Made by a program: the position numbers and the translations under genes | The notes under the pieces: generated by a model | The model's input: only the letters and a program-made list of their open reading frames with translations | Database searches by the model: none | Told to the model about the DNA's origin: nothing | NCBI RefSeq assembly: GCF_008831285.2 | Contig: NC_045146.1 | Location: forward strand, 15,741,149 to 15,805,148 | Source: Nymphaea colorata | Lineage: Eukaryota; Streptophyta; Magnoliopsida; Nymphaeales; Nymphaeaceae | Length of the DNA stretch: 64,000 nucleotides | Direction: 5' to 3' | Shown: piece by piece, positions 35,492 through 49,200 of the stretch | Layout of the letters: each line of letters starts with the position of its first letter | Numbering within the stretch: the stretch's first letter is position 1

Positions 35492-38400
35492 ATGAAGGAA
35501 ACGGAGATGACGCGGAGGGAATCGGAGCTCCCGGGTTGGGAGAAGCAGGAGGGCGGAGGCGGCAAGGAAGAGGCGGAGGACGAGGACTCGCCGATCGAGC
35601 AGGTCCGCCTGACGGTGACGACGACGGACGACCCCACGATCCCCGTCTGGACGTTCAGGATGTGGTTTATCGGTCTCCTCTCCTGCCTCGCCATGTCCTT
35701 CATGAACCAGTTCTTCGCCTACCGCACCGAGCCCCTCGTCATAACCCAGATCTCCGTCCAGGTCGCCTCCCTCCCCGCCGGCCGGTTCCTCGCCGCCGTC
35801 CTCCCCTCCCGGAAGTTCCGCCTCCCCTGGTTCGGCGAGTTCTCCCTCAACCCCGGGCCCTTCAGCATGAAGGAGCACGTCCTCATCACCATCTTCGCCA
35901 ACGCCGGCTACGCCTTCGGCAACGGTTCGGCCTACGCCGTCGGGATCATCAACATCATCAAGGCGTTCTACAAGAGGAACATCTCCTTCCTCGCCGGTTG
36001 GCTCATTATCATCACCACACAGGTACGCGCTCTTCGTCCATCAGTATCATTCAATGGACACTGCGTTTAAAGAGAAATCTTTACCAAATAGCGTCTGATA
36101 TTTTCACAAGAAAATGTCAGATGCTTAACTGAAAATCGGAAAGCATCTTTTGAAATTAGATGTAGTGCGACCTTATGCATGCTTGTGCCCCAGATAAATT
36201 AGATCTCTTTAAACGTAATTTCTGTTATAAGCATCGCCCTCTTCCGCAATTCGTAAAGAGCATTGAAAAAGTGGGTACTGCTAAAATTTCAAGTTCAAAG
36301 AATTGCTACTACTTTGTTGCCGACACTTTGAGTTCAAAAAGTTATTCTACGTTATAAAGAAGATGCAGGAGGTACTTTTCTCCCGCTGAAAAACAATATG
36401 CATTATTTGGTACACAGCACTTGGTAGAGACCCTTTAGATCCTTTCAATTAGTATACTTGTGAATGTTCCGGTCAATTTCTTTATACATTTCACAATTAG
36501 TTCTGCACTTTTTTAAGAGTTTAGATATATTTTTTGTAAAGATTATTTTAAACCCTTTCTTGGTAACATATCCATGAATATTAAGCTTGTGTTTGCAGGA
36601 CATAATTACAAGACTTAGTTGCTTGAAAACCTGCCTTTTTTAACCCGTTCTTAAAACCAAAACGAAAGAAGAAAAGGTGAGGGGGTGGTGACAAAAACTG
36701 TGTTTCTCAGACCCAGTTTCCACGCCTCAAAAACGGCCGAAGGGTGTTGCCAAACAGGCCTTAAGTTGAGATTTGGCCGTATATGAATTTGAAATTATAT
36801 TAATGCACTGAAGCCTGAAGGTGATTAAGTTTGTTTGCATGGTAAAGGGGTCATTATCATAAAAGGTGTTCAAGCAGTGAATTGAGCGTTTGATGCCAAG
36901 ATTAAAACAATGCACTATCTGTTATTCATCTATGCTTTTGCTGAATGTGGTTTATGCCAAGCTTTAAGTGGTAACTGGGGGAAGCGCCGCTGTTCCCAAA
37001 CCCGACCGTTCAATACTTGACGCAAAAATATCCAAAATTCTACGAGCGTTCAGTCCCTTGTACGGACAAAAATGAAATCATCTTTTCCAAAAAAATTAAA
37101 AAGTCCTGGTCTTGTTTGGACTTTGGAGGGACCACACACTGCCGCGCAGGGCGGGGGGTTTATACGATTTGAGTGGTCCATGAACTGCGATTAGGGGTGA
37201 ACACATGCTCGCTATTAATGAAACCTAGACTTGGCTCGAGCTCGAGAATAGTTGACGGAAGCAGCTTAAGTTTGACTCGGCAGTTAAGTGTTGAGCTTGA
37301 GCTCGACTCGATTATGGCATGACAAACTCAATTAAGGATCGAATTCAGCTTGGTAGTTACGTGTTGAGCTCGAACTCAACTCGATTATTTAAACGAGTCA
37401 ATTAACCAAATAGCTCGGGTTCAAACTCATTCACTAATGGGCTTAAAGGTCGAGGAGCTCTAGTTAGATCGTTGTTCAACCGTAACTGCGTAAGGGTGAG
37501 CTAAGCCGCGGGTTGTTTCAAGAAAGATGCCTATTTCCTTTCCGTTTGTCGGTAGACCTTCCACAACCCTTTGGACTTCGTGCGTGGTTGAAGATGGAGG
37601 GCCTTCCAGTAGGAAGAAGAGGGGTTACTGCACGTAACTCTGAAACGGAAAAAGTTGAGACATTTCAGATGATAGTTGCAGAAAGACTCCTTCCTTAGAT
37701 CTGGGAAGTAGAAACTCTATGAGGACCCCGCTGCTTGCCATGCCCTTTTAAGAGGCAAACTCTATCGGGCCCCCTTGGTCCCGCCCTATCTATGGGCGAT
37801 GGACTTTGGTGAGCGGTCACTTGGTCAACAGATGAATCCTAAGTTACATGTTGAAGTAGCTTTTCTAAGTTTATCTTTATTTACCTTTCACCAATTTGAT
37901 CGGGTTGTTTAACTTTTTAAAGAATTCTATGTTATGCAGTGTTATGTTGCTCAACAAACTTGGTGCAATTATTGATGAATGAATATAATTTTTTCTTATT
38001 ACTGCAGGTGCTGGGATACGGATGGGCAGGACTTCTAAGGAAATATGTAGTGGAACCCGCACACATGTGGTGGCCCAGCACCCTTGTTCAGGTTTCTGTC
38101 TTCAGGTAAGAAAGAGAGAGATACTTGAACGGAAACGAAAAATGAGACGCCCGCTCTGCGGATTCGTGAGTCAATATCTAAATATTTTGTAGTCGTTCTA
38201 TACCTTTTTATTATTTACTAGTTGCTAATTACACACCTCAAATTGATTAACCTTTTCTTATCAAATCTCTCAAATTTTCTTCATCTTTGTATCCCTTTGA
38301 TTCACCCGATTCTGTCGATATTGTTTGAAGATGGTTCGGTCGAAAGACCAATTTTAGCAACAATATCGAGGAAAACTGAAGTTGATATGCTTTTTGTTCA

Positions 38401-40857
38401 TTCAGGGCGTTGCATGAGAAAGATGACAATCGTATGTCAAGAGGAAAATTCTTTATAATAGCGCTGGTTTGCAGCTTTACGTACTACACGTTTCCGGGCT
38501 ACCTCTTCTCTACACTCACGTCCGTGTCTTGGGTGTGCTGGGCCTTCCCCAAATCAGTGATTGCCCAGCAGCTCGGCTCGGGGATGAATGGCCTTGGACT
38601 CGGGGCTTTCACCCTCGACTGGTCCGCCGTTGCCGCCTTCATGTTCAGTCCCCTTGTCTCACCATTTTTCGCCATCGTCAACATCTTCATCGGCTTCGTC
38701 ATTGTTGTATATATTTCCATTCCTTTGAGCTACTGGGGATTCAATCTGTATGAAGCCAAGAACTTCCCCTTGTTCTCATCGGATCTCTTCACCAAGTATG
38801 GACAGAACTATAACTATACAGCAATCATCAATGACAAGTTTGAGCTCGATGAGGCCGCGTATAATGTTCAGGGCCGTGTTCACATGAGCATGTTCTTTGC
38901 TCTCACTTACGGCTTCGGATTCGCCACCATCGCTTCCACCATAACTCATGTTGCACTGTTTTATGGCAGGTAACCACAAGAGCTCCTTTGATTTTCAAGG
39001 AATAGCAGAAACAAACAGTTGAAAATTTATGTCCACACAAAATTGCATATTTGAATGAATATTTTTGAAATTTGAACATTTTTGTTCCACTGGAATACAA
39101 TCGTCACCTTCGTTTTCCTTTTTTCCATTTTCCGGTACTCTGTCAAAGTTCAGATTGCAAGGGAACCAAGCTTTGGTCTTACGAAATCGGTTTATGTTTT
39201 CAGAGAGATATGGCAAAGAAGCCGTGCTTCGATGCAAGGGAAGGCTGATATCCACACAAGGTTGATGAGGAAATATCCAGACATACCAAACTGGTGGTTT
39301 TTCTTTCTAATGGCGGCTACAGTTGCCGTCTCCCTAGTCCTCTGCACTACCATGAAAGATCAGGTCCAGCTGCCATGGTGGGGTTTACTCTTCGCCTGCG
39401 CCATGGCCTTTGTATTCACCCTGCCAATAAGCATTATCACTGCAACGACCAACCAGGTCTGACTTACTTGATTTTTCTTGTTCGCTATCCTCTTTTACGG
39501 AAAAACTTCGGCTGCTATGAATCGTGAAACCATGATTACATGCACACACAAACGCGTAAGTTTTTGAAAATATCACAGTTTTATTGGTTGATCGCAAAGA
39601 CCTAGAGCAAGATAATATGTGATACTATTAGCTCGCCTATGTTCATATTTTACTAGAATATTAGTGGCATTTAAAAAATGAACGTTCTCTTTAATATTCG
39701 TATGTGTATTCATGTTCTTTAGTATTTTATTATTTTAAGAATTTCTTCAGTCTTCCTCGAGAAATACAAAAAGTTCAAGTATTAAGATATATGTGATGGT
39801 ATATATGTTGACCCAACAGACACCAGGGCTGAACATCATAACAGAATATGCAATGGGGTACATATTGCCGGGGAGACCCATCGCCAACGTGTGCTTCAAA
39901 GTATACGGCTACATGAGCATGAGCCAGGCCGTTGCGTTTCTTAGTGACTTCAAATTGGGGCACTATATGAAAATTCCACCTCGCTCCATGTTCTTAGTTC
40001 AGGTAATCTCTGGATCTCAACGATATATATATATATATATATATAGCAACCCTGTCTGGATGACACTAAAATCACATTGCAGAAGTCCGATTATGGCACA
40101 AAAGCTTAAGTCTAGATGAACTAGCTTTAAACATGGTTCTATTGTCATCCAAAGAGGCCATTGCTACCATCCAATCATTTTCAACAATTTATGTTTTCTC
40201 TCCTAACTTATTAAATTTTACTGGTTCAATCTTATGCAACAGTTCATAGGAACAATTGTAGCTGGGACTGTGAACATTGCGGTGGCATGGTGGTTGCTCG
40301 ATACCATTGATCACATATGTGACAAGTCGCAATTGCCAGAAGGCAGCCCATGGACATGCCCTAACGACCGTGTCTTCTTCGACGCGTCCGTGATCTGGGG
40401 ACTCGTTGGGCCGAAGAGGATGTTTGGGCCACTTGGTGTCTACCCCGCACTTAACTGGTTCTTCCTCGGTGGAGCAGTTGGGCCGGTGATCGTATGGCTT
40501 CTGCACAAGGCCTTTCCCAAGCAAACATGGATCCCTCTGATAAACTTGCCGGTTCTGTTGGGTGCGACTGCGATGATGCCGCCGGCGACACCACTGAACT
40601 ACAATGCGTGGATCGCAGTCGGAACGATCTTCAACTTTTTCATTTTCAGGTACCGGAAGGCGTGGTGGCAGAAGTACAATTACGTGCTGTCTGCAGCGCT
40701 TGATGCAGGGGTCGCTTTCATGGGAGTGCTACTGTACTTCACCGTCACCATGGAGGGAAAAAGTGTAGATTGGTGGGGAACTGGAGGAGAGCACTGTGAG
40801 TTAGCAACCTGCCCTACTGCGAAGGGGATCGCGGTAGATGGATGCCCTGCATTTTGA
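35492..40857 (+). CDS. OPT: Oligopeptide transporter (OPT family), six exons
   Basis: Exons 35492-36022, 38008-38105, 38406-38969, 39204-39456, 39820-40002 and 40243-40857 give 747 residues, typical of plant OPTs. The family's two signature motifs are present: NPG (in [13 protein letters not shown], exon 1) and KIPPR (in [11 protein letters not shown], exon 5). Many hydrophobic segments follow an acidic N-terminal tail. Plant OPTs are proton-coupled transporters at the plasma membrane that move tetra/pentapeptides, glutathione or metal chelates; the exact substrate is not readable here. I chose the ATG at 35492 ([15 protein letters not shown]); the frame is open to 35201, but the upstream part is unlike the family. 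Exon 1 is markedly GC-rich (many GCC/CTC codons) compared with later exons. Intron 1 (about 2 kb) carries a CGAGCTCG-type repeat. No lesion is seen. Confidence 0.95.
37190..37470. repeat. CGAGCTCG-family repeat in OPT intron 1
   Basis: Clustered motifs GGCTCGAGCTCGAG, GAGCTTGAGCTCGACTCGATTA and GAGCTCGAACTCAACTCGATTA are related to the interior of the 28914-29579 element. Ends are degenerate and no target duplication was identified. Confidence 0.65.
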
Positions 40858-41584
40858 CAAAATTGTAGGGACATTTCCAGATCCGAAGTCCAAAAAGGAA
40901 ATTAGTCGTCCAGTGAAAATTCGTATGCCTTGAACTGCAACAATGCTTCATAGTTTCATTCAAATTATGTAAAGATTTGCGAAACGAAAAAGTTATAGCT
41001 AGCAAGAAATCTGGCTTCGGCTTTCTGAAGTTTGCTTCCCTTCATCCAATTCTTGCTTTTGCAACTCGAAACCCCATGACCACTTGCATTCTCCACTTCA
41101 TTTACTTGTTAACTACTGGAAAAAGCATAATTCTGTATTGGTTCGCCAGAAATTGAAAACGTGGTCATGAACTGGCGCCGCCATTGTATCCCGGAAACTG
41201 AGCGAACACGCGTTGAAGTTGCTCTTGACCATTCGTCACGGAAAACCTAGAGACGTCTACTCTGTCTTTCTAGAAGAATCTCAGTTCACCCTTGTGATTC
41301 ATCTAGCTTCCATTTCGACAGGTTCGATTCCGATTGACAATGGTGAGGAAGAAGCTAGTCGGGTCGGAAACGAAAGGAATCGAGCTAGTTATTTACTTCA
41401 TAATGCACAAATAAAACTGATGTAAGGATGTTGAGCCAACTTAGGCTCGATTCGAACGTGCTCAGTTAAACTCGACTCGTTAGTTAAACATGTCGAGTTT
41501 GAATTTAACTGTCGAATTTGAGTTGGATAAAGTCGACTCCATTAAGCACGTGTAGACTTGTTTAACACTAGCATTTATTTTTGC
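40858..41584. other. OPT 3' flank and repeat-derived DNA
   Basis: The first few hundred bases are probably the OPT 3' UTR. From about 41430 there are CGAGCTCG-family motifs (CTCGACTCGTTAGTTAAAC, GTCGAGTTTGAATTTAACTG). No gene is recognised. Confidence 0.5.
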
Positions 41585-41910
41585 AATGTCAAAAAACTTA
41601 AAATATCCTAAATAAAATTGTAGAAATTTTTGAGAATCCAGAAAGTTTTCCTATGGTTTCTGTTTATTATTTTTGTATCGAGCTGGAGTAGTAAGCTTTA
41701 TATAAATACCCACTTTTTGGTAACAAATAGGAAGATATTCTCCCATATCCTTTTCATTGAAGGATAACAGAGTTCTTCATCATATATTAGTCACTTGAAA
41801 TCATAAAATATATATTAAGGGAGTATATGAGCTTAAACGAGTGAGTTTGAGCTTGGACTCAGTTAAACGAGTTGAGAACAAGCTCACCTTATAAAGTTCG
41901 AGTCAAGCTC

Positions 41911-42983
41911 ATAAAGCTTGAGTCAAGCTCACGCCGACTTAGATGTGACTCTAGACAAGTTCGAGCTGGCCGAGCTCGAGCTCGGCTCGCTAGCCCCAGG
42001 CACATGAAGGCATTTGAAATATAAGGCTCTGTTTTTTAGATTATGGCCGAAAAGATGGAATTTTAAATGGCATTTTTATCTTAAAAAATGATAAATTATG
42101 TATTAATTTTTATAATTTTTCATAGGTTAAAGACTAATGGTTTACGGTCAAAGTAATGGGGAGGGCCATCTTGGTGCAAGATGGCTCATTCTATGAACCA
42201 CTCAAATTCTTGCTTCAAGCTTCACCCAAGCCAGAAAAGTTTTTCCTTTCATGCGGTTGAAGCAAACAATGGATCAGATGGTTTTTAAATCTTAATTTTT
42301 GGAATAAATTCTCAAAAAGCCTCTTACCGATATCCAAAATAACAAATCACTCCTTTTGCTTAACGCCCTGTTTGATAGGAGTAAAAGGGAGGGATTGAGC
42401 AATCCCTCCCTTGTTTGGTTAGCGAATTAGAAAGGAGGGAAAGGGAGGGAAAGTGGCAAAACTTGTTTGGCAAGGAGGGGAGGGAAAGGAAAGGAAAGGG
42501 AGGAGAGGGATTGTGTAGTGTGATTCATTTTCCTCCCAAATCGAACGGATTGAGAAAGAAAGACAGATTGAAAAGGAAAGAAAAAGAATGAAAATGAAAA
42601 ATTATAATTTATCGATAATACCCTTCGTGAGGACCCACAATTTGTTGAAGAAGAAACGCCCTTTTCCTCCCCCAAAACCATTGAGTGAGAAGAAACCGAA
42701 ATAGAATGAGCTGTTGCACCAAGATGGCCCTCCCCATTACTTTGACCGTAAACCATTAGTCTTTAACCTATCAAAAATTATAAAAATTAATACATAATTT
42801 ATCATTTTTTAAGATAAAAATGCCATTTAAAATTCAATCTTTTCGGCCATAATCTAAAAAACAGAGCCTTATATTTCAAATGTCTTCATGTGCCTGGGGC
42901 TAGCGAGCCGAGCTCGAGCTCGGCCAGCTCGAACTTGTCTAGAGTCACATCTAAGTCGGCGTGAGCTTGACTCGAGCTTTATA
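41911..42983. repeat. Long inverted repeat upstream of ABCE copy A
   Basis: The left arm 41911-42179 is the reverse complement of the right arm about 42714-42983, nearly identical throughout (CTCTAGACAAGTTCGAGCTG, GGCTCTGTTTTTTAGATTATG and TAATGGGGAGGGCCATCTTG pair with their complements). The spacer of about 534 bases contains a TGTTTG...GGGAGGGATTGAGCAATCCCTCCC MITE-like segment. In copy B only the left arm (about 60065-60352) exists. The outer parts contain CGAGCTCG motifs. Confidence 0.9.
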
Positions 42984-43059
42984 AGTTACCGATAATACCT
43001 TTCGTGAGGACCCACGCCTTGTTGGAGAAGAAACGCCCTTTCCCTTCCCCAAAACCGTT

Positions 43060-43196
43060 GAGAAGAAACCGAAAGAGGCAAGCAACGAACAGGGCGTAAA
43101 CTTGCCAGGAGAGGGCGGTAGGGTTAATTTTGAGGAGAGAAGAAACCGAAAGAGGCAAGCAACGATGAGGGCGTAAACTTGCGAGGAGAGGGCGCC
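43060..43196 (+). repeat. Tandem duplication in the ABCE copy A 5' UTR
   Basis: AGAAGAAACCGAAAGAGGCAAGCAACGA followed by GGGCGTAAACTTG..AGGAGAGGGCG occurs twice (about 43060-43118 and 43138-43196). Copy B of the segmental duplication has the block once (about 61032-61090). Confidence 0.85.
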
Positions 43197-43276
43197 ACAC
43201 ACACAGAGTTCCTTCTCCTGCGAGGAGAGGCCACTCGGGTTTCGGACTGGTACAAGGGGGAAGAGGAGGGGAAGAG

Positions 43277-46200
43277 ATGACTGATCGGCTTACTCGAATT
43301 GCGATCGTGAGCTCGGATCGGTGCAAGCCGAAGAAGTGCTCGCAACAGTGTAAAAAGAGTTGCCCTGTCGTGAAAACAGGTTCGATCTTCTTCTTGGATG
43401 AATTGACCAAGGCTTTTCTTTCCTCTCCGAGGACTGGTTTTTTTTTTTTCCAAAGAGATTTTTTCACGTTTGAAATGGAAGATGCTGCGATGGACTTGTT
43501 TAGGGATGGATCGAATGAAACGTTCTAATGATATCTTATGGGAGTTCCTATGCGAGACAGTGTTGACGTTGACAAATAGTAACTTCGGTGGATCCTCTAC
43601 GTAACATGTTTCTGGTCATGTTGTAAGTTGTAACGTGTCCATGCATCCTAGTTAGATGATATTTGGACCTTATATTGGAGCAACGTAGTTTTACATGTTC
43701 CCAATGATTCTGTCTTTTGTCATTTGTTGCACTATATGTTGTTTAGAATCTGAATATGTTGTTTTGTTTTTCAAAACGATGTTCTCTTACCGAATGAAAT
43801 ATTATTGGCGAAGTTGGGTGATTATTTGTTGTTTTTTTTTTAACATTTCCAATACGCCTTGATCACCTCCAGGTAAGATTGAAATGTTACTTGTGGTGAT
43901 AAATTAACAAAGTTATCGACATGATTTGTCTACTTCGTTCCCATTTTGCATTCTAATCAGAAATCATCATGTCATACTTAGACAAAGAGGCAGTCTGAAT
44001 CTTGACTGCACAGACAGGGGCCCATGGGTATGGGCTGCCAATCAGCAAGCCTGTGTCCACATAGTTTTGTCATGCTTTGACAACTTGAGAGATAAATAGC
44101 TGTCTGCGCATTAAGAAACATTATGCTTAACTCTGGAAATTGTTACCTTGTTTGCCTGTATGGATTTTTTTTCTATTGTGTTGATGAATAAATGTAAGAC
44201 ATTTCTGCCGTGTGTGTGTGTTTGTGTTTTAATAATCGTCAATCTGCATTGGTTCATTTAGAGGTTATAGGTCCACCATATTTGTGACTAGGATAAAATT
44301 TTGTCGTTTGCGAAAAAAAAAGAAGATAAAGGCATCGAAGTGCTTGGTTCAGTTTTTTGTCCTGGTATGAAATTCATGCTGCAGACTGAGCTTTTGGGGA
44401 TTGGGCTGAACGAGATGGAGGGGAACATTAAGAGTTCTCGCTAATCATGAAGCTTGGAAATAAAGCCTTAGGGCAGTGCATAAGCGTGGTTGCAAGGCTC
44501 CTGCTACTTTTATCAATATTAAAAGTATAGGTGAACAGAGTTCAGATTGCAGCAGTTTCTGCCGAAATAGCAATTGACTTTCAATATGGTTTGCAGACCT
44601 GAAATGGAGTGGATAAGCTATCTGGTGGACTAATTGTACCAACTGTGGTCTCTCTACTTTATATGCCCCAAAAGGGGGAATTTGTTGTTGCATTTTTTTG
44701 CATACAATCCACTTTATCAAACAAAAGGGTGGGGACTCTAATCTGAGCAACTGTTTAGGCGAACATACATCTCCCAACAAGATGCTTAGAGGGTGTTTCC
44801 CAAGAGAATATGCATAATGGAGGAAAAAATGAGAAATACATCATCAGCGTGAGATCTAAAAACAACACCAAGGGAGCAAATTTCATCAACTTTTGTAAAA
44901 ACAGAATGACTTGCAGCAGAACAAAAATAATCAACCCCCAAATCAGACCTGGATAGAAGTAAATTATATAGTGAGGGGATCACCATTTCTACCAGACATC
45001 AACCTAACAGAGTATAAAACCCACCTCAGTAATGCCAACATTTAGACGCAAGTCTCCAGCAATGTGATAAAAGTTTAAAACGGTTTAGTAAACAAAAACC
45101 AACAAAATAAACATATAAAAGCCTTTAAAGATGAAAACATGTTTCAAAAATACCACCTTTTAGGATCCACCTCTAAAAAGACAATAGTTTAAATATTATG
45201 ATATTTTAAGAATACCACATAATCCAGGAATTTTCCAAGTTATAAATACACATGCAACTGCGAACATGCAGAGACAAAAGAAATAGATACCTAAAAGGAT
45301 AAAAAATTAAAAGAGAAAAAAGATAAAAAATGGCATTACTTCATCCTAAAGGTGCCACAGCTGTTGACAGGGACACGCAGAGGCTCCATGCTTACTGTCC
45401 TTACTTTCACTTTCTGTGGAAGCACTATGCACAGCAGAACTATAAGCATCTTAAAATCTAGTGAATCAAGAATTATACTTAAGGAGAACCAACATACATA
45501 ACCTAACCAAATGAGAAATGATATCCATGCACTGCCATATGATGTCTCCAGGAAAGTTCCAACTATGGACAGCATATAATGAAAGTTCAACATAAGATGG
45601 ACTTTTTTCAAGTACCACAGCAGTCATTGGTCAATCTCACTATATATTCCAACACAGGATCGAATTTCTTATGCAGCACTCAATCCCTTATAAAAGTTTC
45701 ATCAGTATTAATAGTCCCACTACAATGAAGTCAAACTATTATAATTTTATGGTAGGAACCTTAGCAATGTACCATCAACCTACACCACCAGAAGACATAA
45801 ACCAAGATTCTTCACACCACAAACAAAATCTCCCCAACTTATTAACAAACAGATAAAGAATCCAAAGGCAGTCAGAATCAGCAAAATCAACTTACAAGGA
45901 TGTGGAAAGCAATAGAGCATCATTTTTTTTTTTTGGGGATCTGTTAGTCCTACTTGGTTTTAAAATTTTAATGTTTATTGTACTCTTCTGTCATCAGAAT
46001 GTTTGGAAATTTGGCTTCTATATTGTTGGGGTTAGTGCTTCAGTTATTGAATATTGTTGACCATCTCTTTTAGGGAAGCAATGCATCCAAGTAGACAAAG
46101 CCTCAAAGATTGCTTTCATATCTGAGGAGTTGTGCATCGGATGTGGTATTTGTGTCAAGGTATGTGATCTTGCTTTTTTGATCCTGTTGAATGATCTTCT

Positions 46201-49200
46201 ATCTTATATGGCTTGATTTGGTAACTCTTGGAATGATTATTTTTCGTTTTCATGAATGAAGCAATGTCCATTTAAGGCCATTCAAATTATCAATCTTCCA
46301 AAAGATTTGGATAAAGATACAACACATCGTTATGGGGCGAACACCTTTAAACTGCATAGGTTTGTATGTTACTGCCACAAAAGTCTGTATGTTACTGTTA
46401 ATGTGTGGCATATAGCTCTGTTATCTTGCTCTTGATAACATGAAGTATAACTGTCAAAAATTTGCAGGTTGCCAGTTCCTAGACCTGGACAGGTTCTGGG
46501 TTTGGTTGGGACAAATGGAATTGGAAAGTCAACTGCTCTTAAAGTATTAGCTGGAAAGTTGAAGCCAAACTTGGGTCGTTTTAATGTAATTTTTTGTATT
46601 ACGCAGTGACTTTTTCTTGGACATTTTGCACATTGAAAATGTTGATGACATTATAACATGAGCTTTTTTTTTCTTCTGCAGAATCCACCTGATTGGCAGG
46701 AAATTTTGACTTATTTTAGAGGCTCGGAGCTTCAGAATTATTTTACCCGTATTCTGGAAGATAATCTTAAGGTACTGTGTATGATCATAATTGCCTAACA
46801 TTATGACCATCCTCTCCTCTGGGTATGATTTAACCAACATCAATTGAAGATTATGTTTAAGAGCAGTTTGTAGAAATGCTTATGAAAAGTGAAAAGGTCC
46901 ACATATTTTTTTTGCTGTCAGTGGTTTTTCCATATTTTCTTGATGAAGGTCCGATAAACTTGCAGCTAATGTGCAGTAGTAGACCGCTTAATGCTTGCAG
47001 GTACTGTGATCTGCATGTTCAAATTTTTATTTGGAAACCAGTGAATGTTTAGGCAATAACTATTGAATGATTTGCGTAAGTGATATTATTGTGTTTTAAA
47101 AAATAGAACATGATAAAGATCCCAAATTTTTGTAATCAAGGAAAGGACAAAGCTGTTGCATAAGGCAGCATGATTGAAGGTCAGTTCTTATCTGATCGGA
47201 CAACAAATCTCATCTACATGGGCAAATGTGGCAAGACAGCCAAAAAATGTTCTGATTCTATCTCATCATGTCTAAGTAGTAGCATATAGTAGCATCTATA
47301 TTCCAAAAATTTTTGTATTTTGAACAGGCAATTATCAAGCCTCAATATGTTGACCACATACCGAAAGCAGTGCAAGGAAATGTGGCTCAGGTGCTTGATC
47401 AAAAGGATGAAAAGCATATGAAAGCAGAGCTTTGCGACGAACTTGAGTTAAATCAGGTTATAGATAGGAATGTTGGTGATTTATCAGGTGGAGAGCTTCA
47501 GCGGTTTGCTATTGCAGTGGTGGCAATTCAGAGTGCAGAAATATATATGTTTGATGAGCCATCAAGTTATCTTGATGTGAAACAGAGGCTAAAAGCTGCA
47601 CAAGTTATTCGGTCATTGCTTCGGCCTAATAGGTATGTCTTCCACATGATTTCTCTGTTGTGCTTCAAGCATTCTGTTATGGATTTTAAGGATCAGCCTG
47701 AACGTGACATCGTCTTATCTTTCTTTTCTTCCAGCTATGTGATTGTCGTTGAACATGATCTTAGCGTCCTAGATTACCTTTCGGACTTCATTTGTTGTCT
47801 CTATGGGAAGCCAGGGGCTTACGGGGTTGTAACACTTCCTTTCTCTGTTAGAGAAGGTATTAACATATTCTTAGCAGGATTTGTTCCAACTGAAAATCTT
47901 CGGTTTCGTGACGACTCTCTTACTTTTAAGGTAACTAATTAAATGTTTGACTACCAGTTGTTTAGCTGTTTGATTGTTGGTTACTATTGAATGTATATTT
48001 ATTGTGCAGGTTGCAGAGACAGCACAGGAAAGTGCTGAAGAGATACAAACTTATGCAAGGTATAAATATCCAACCATGACAAAAACACAGGGAAGTTTTA
48101 AACTTCATGTTGTTGAGGGTGAATTTACTGACTCCCAGATTATTGTAATGCTGGGGGAGAATGGGACTGGGAAGACGACATTTATCCGAATGCTGGTACA
48201 AGATTTGTGACGTGATATAATAGTTTTGATTAAATGTTCCTTTTGTACATGTTCTGTGGTGGATTCAATCTACCGAAATTATGTCTACTTGTTTTGTTTT
48301 GGATTAGCATGTGTATATGGATTGTCCACTAAGTGTAACTTTCTGCAGGCAGGTCTTTTGCAACCTGACTCAGTGGAGGGCTCAGAGTTGGAAATACCTG
48401 AGTTTAATGTTTCTTACAAACCACAAAAAATAAGTCCAAAGTTCCAGTCAACTGTTCGCGACTTGCTGCATAAAAAAATCCCAGATTCTTATATGCATCC
48501 CCAATTTGTGTCAGATGTCATGAAGCCGCTCCAATTACAACAGTTAATGAACCAAGAGGTCATTAATCTTTCTGGTGGAGAATTGCAGAGAGTAGCATTA
48601 TGTGTATGTCTTGGCAAGGTAAAATGTCACATTGTCAAGTCCTTTTTATATACTTCATTTGTCTCTTGCTTTGTGTGTGTTTGTGTATGTGTGGAGAGAG
48701 AGAGGAGGAAGCTTGTTCATGAAAGCTTTTTTCTTTTCAAGAATTCAAGGATGTTTCTAGTAGAAAAATTTATTAATGAGAAGGGCTGAAGTATTAATGT
48801 TGAAGGAAGGCTTTATTAAGATATTTTCAAACTGAATCTTGTGGCTAACAGTTATCCGGAAGAGAAACAAGTTCCAGCTAAAATTGTTACTGGAAAGCTA
48901 CCTGTGGGATCTGGATATTTTTGCAACGGCAATTGTAGTTCTCCATACCATTCTTGAAACTGTCATCTCAGAATTACATTGAATCCACACAAACTGGATG
49001 GTTTTTCCCAATGTCCCATAGGATCAAAAGCAGCTATCATAGAAATTGATGGTACAGATGAATTGGAACAGCTTTTGTTGTGGATCACGCTTTGGATTTT
49101 CAAAATATCCTCGTTGTCTATGCCATAAAGTTTGACTATTGTAGGTCATGGACTTTGAATGTCTTTGTTACCAATTTAATTCACCTGTAAATGTTTTATT

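Larger units (their letters stand above)
41585..46092 (+). repeat. Segmental duplication, copy A (copy B at 59731-64000)
   Basis: The sequence from AATGTCAAAAAACTTAAAAT matches 59731 onward, to the end of the window, at an offset near 17,909 bases. Up to about 43,100 the copies differ by many substitutions and large indels. From about 43,200 (ABCE 5' UTR) through exon 1, intron 1 and the start of exon 2 they differ only by rare single bases and short length changes in homopolymers. The unit contains the ABCE promoter, exon 1 and intron 1. Confidence 0.95.

Noticed and set aside
35453-35901. Minus-strand frames of 60-141 codons over OPT exon 1
   Set aside because: Antisense shadows of the same GC-rich exon, rich in Gly/Glu, with no family resemblance.
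35341-36132. 263-codon Arg/Pro/His-rich plus-strand frame
   Set aside because: It is a shifted frame of OPT exon 1; the GC-rich codons keep it open. The true frame carries the OPT motifs.
42979-43467. Minus-strand frames of 83-162 codons over the ABCE 5' UTR and exon 1
   Set aside because: They overlap the secure ABCE exon antisense and the repeat-rich leader; not independent genes.
44445-45611. Minus-strand frames of 111, 66 and 91 codons in ABCE intron 1, also found at 62354-63519
   Set aside because: Their conservation is explained by the recent segmental duplication. No known domain or start context supports nested genes.
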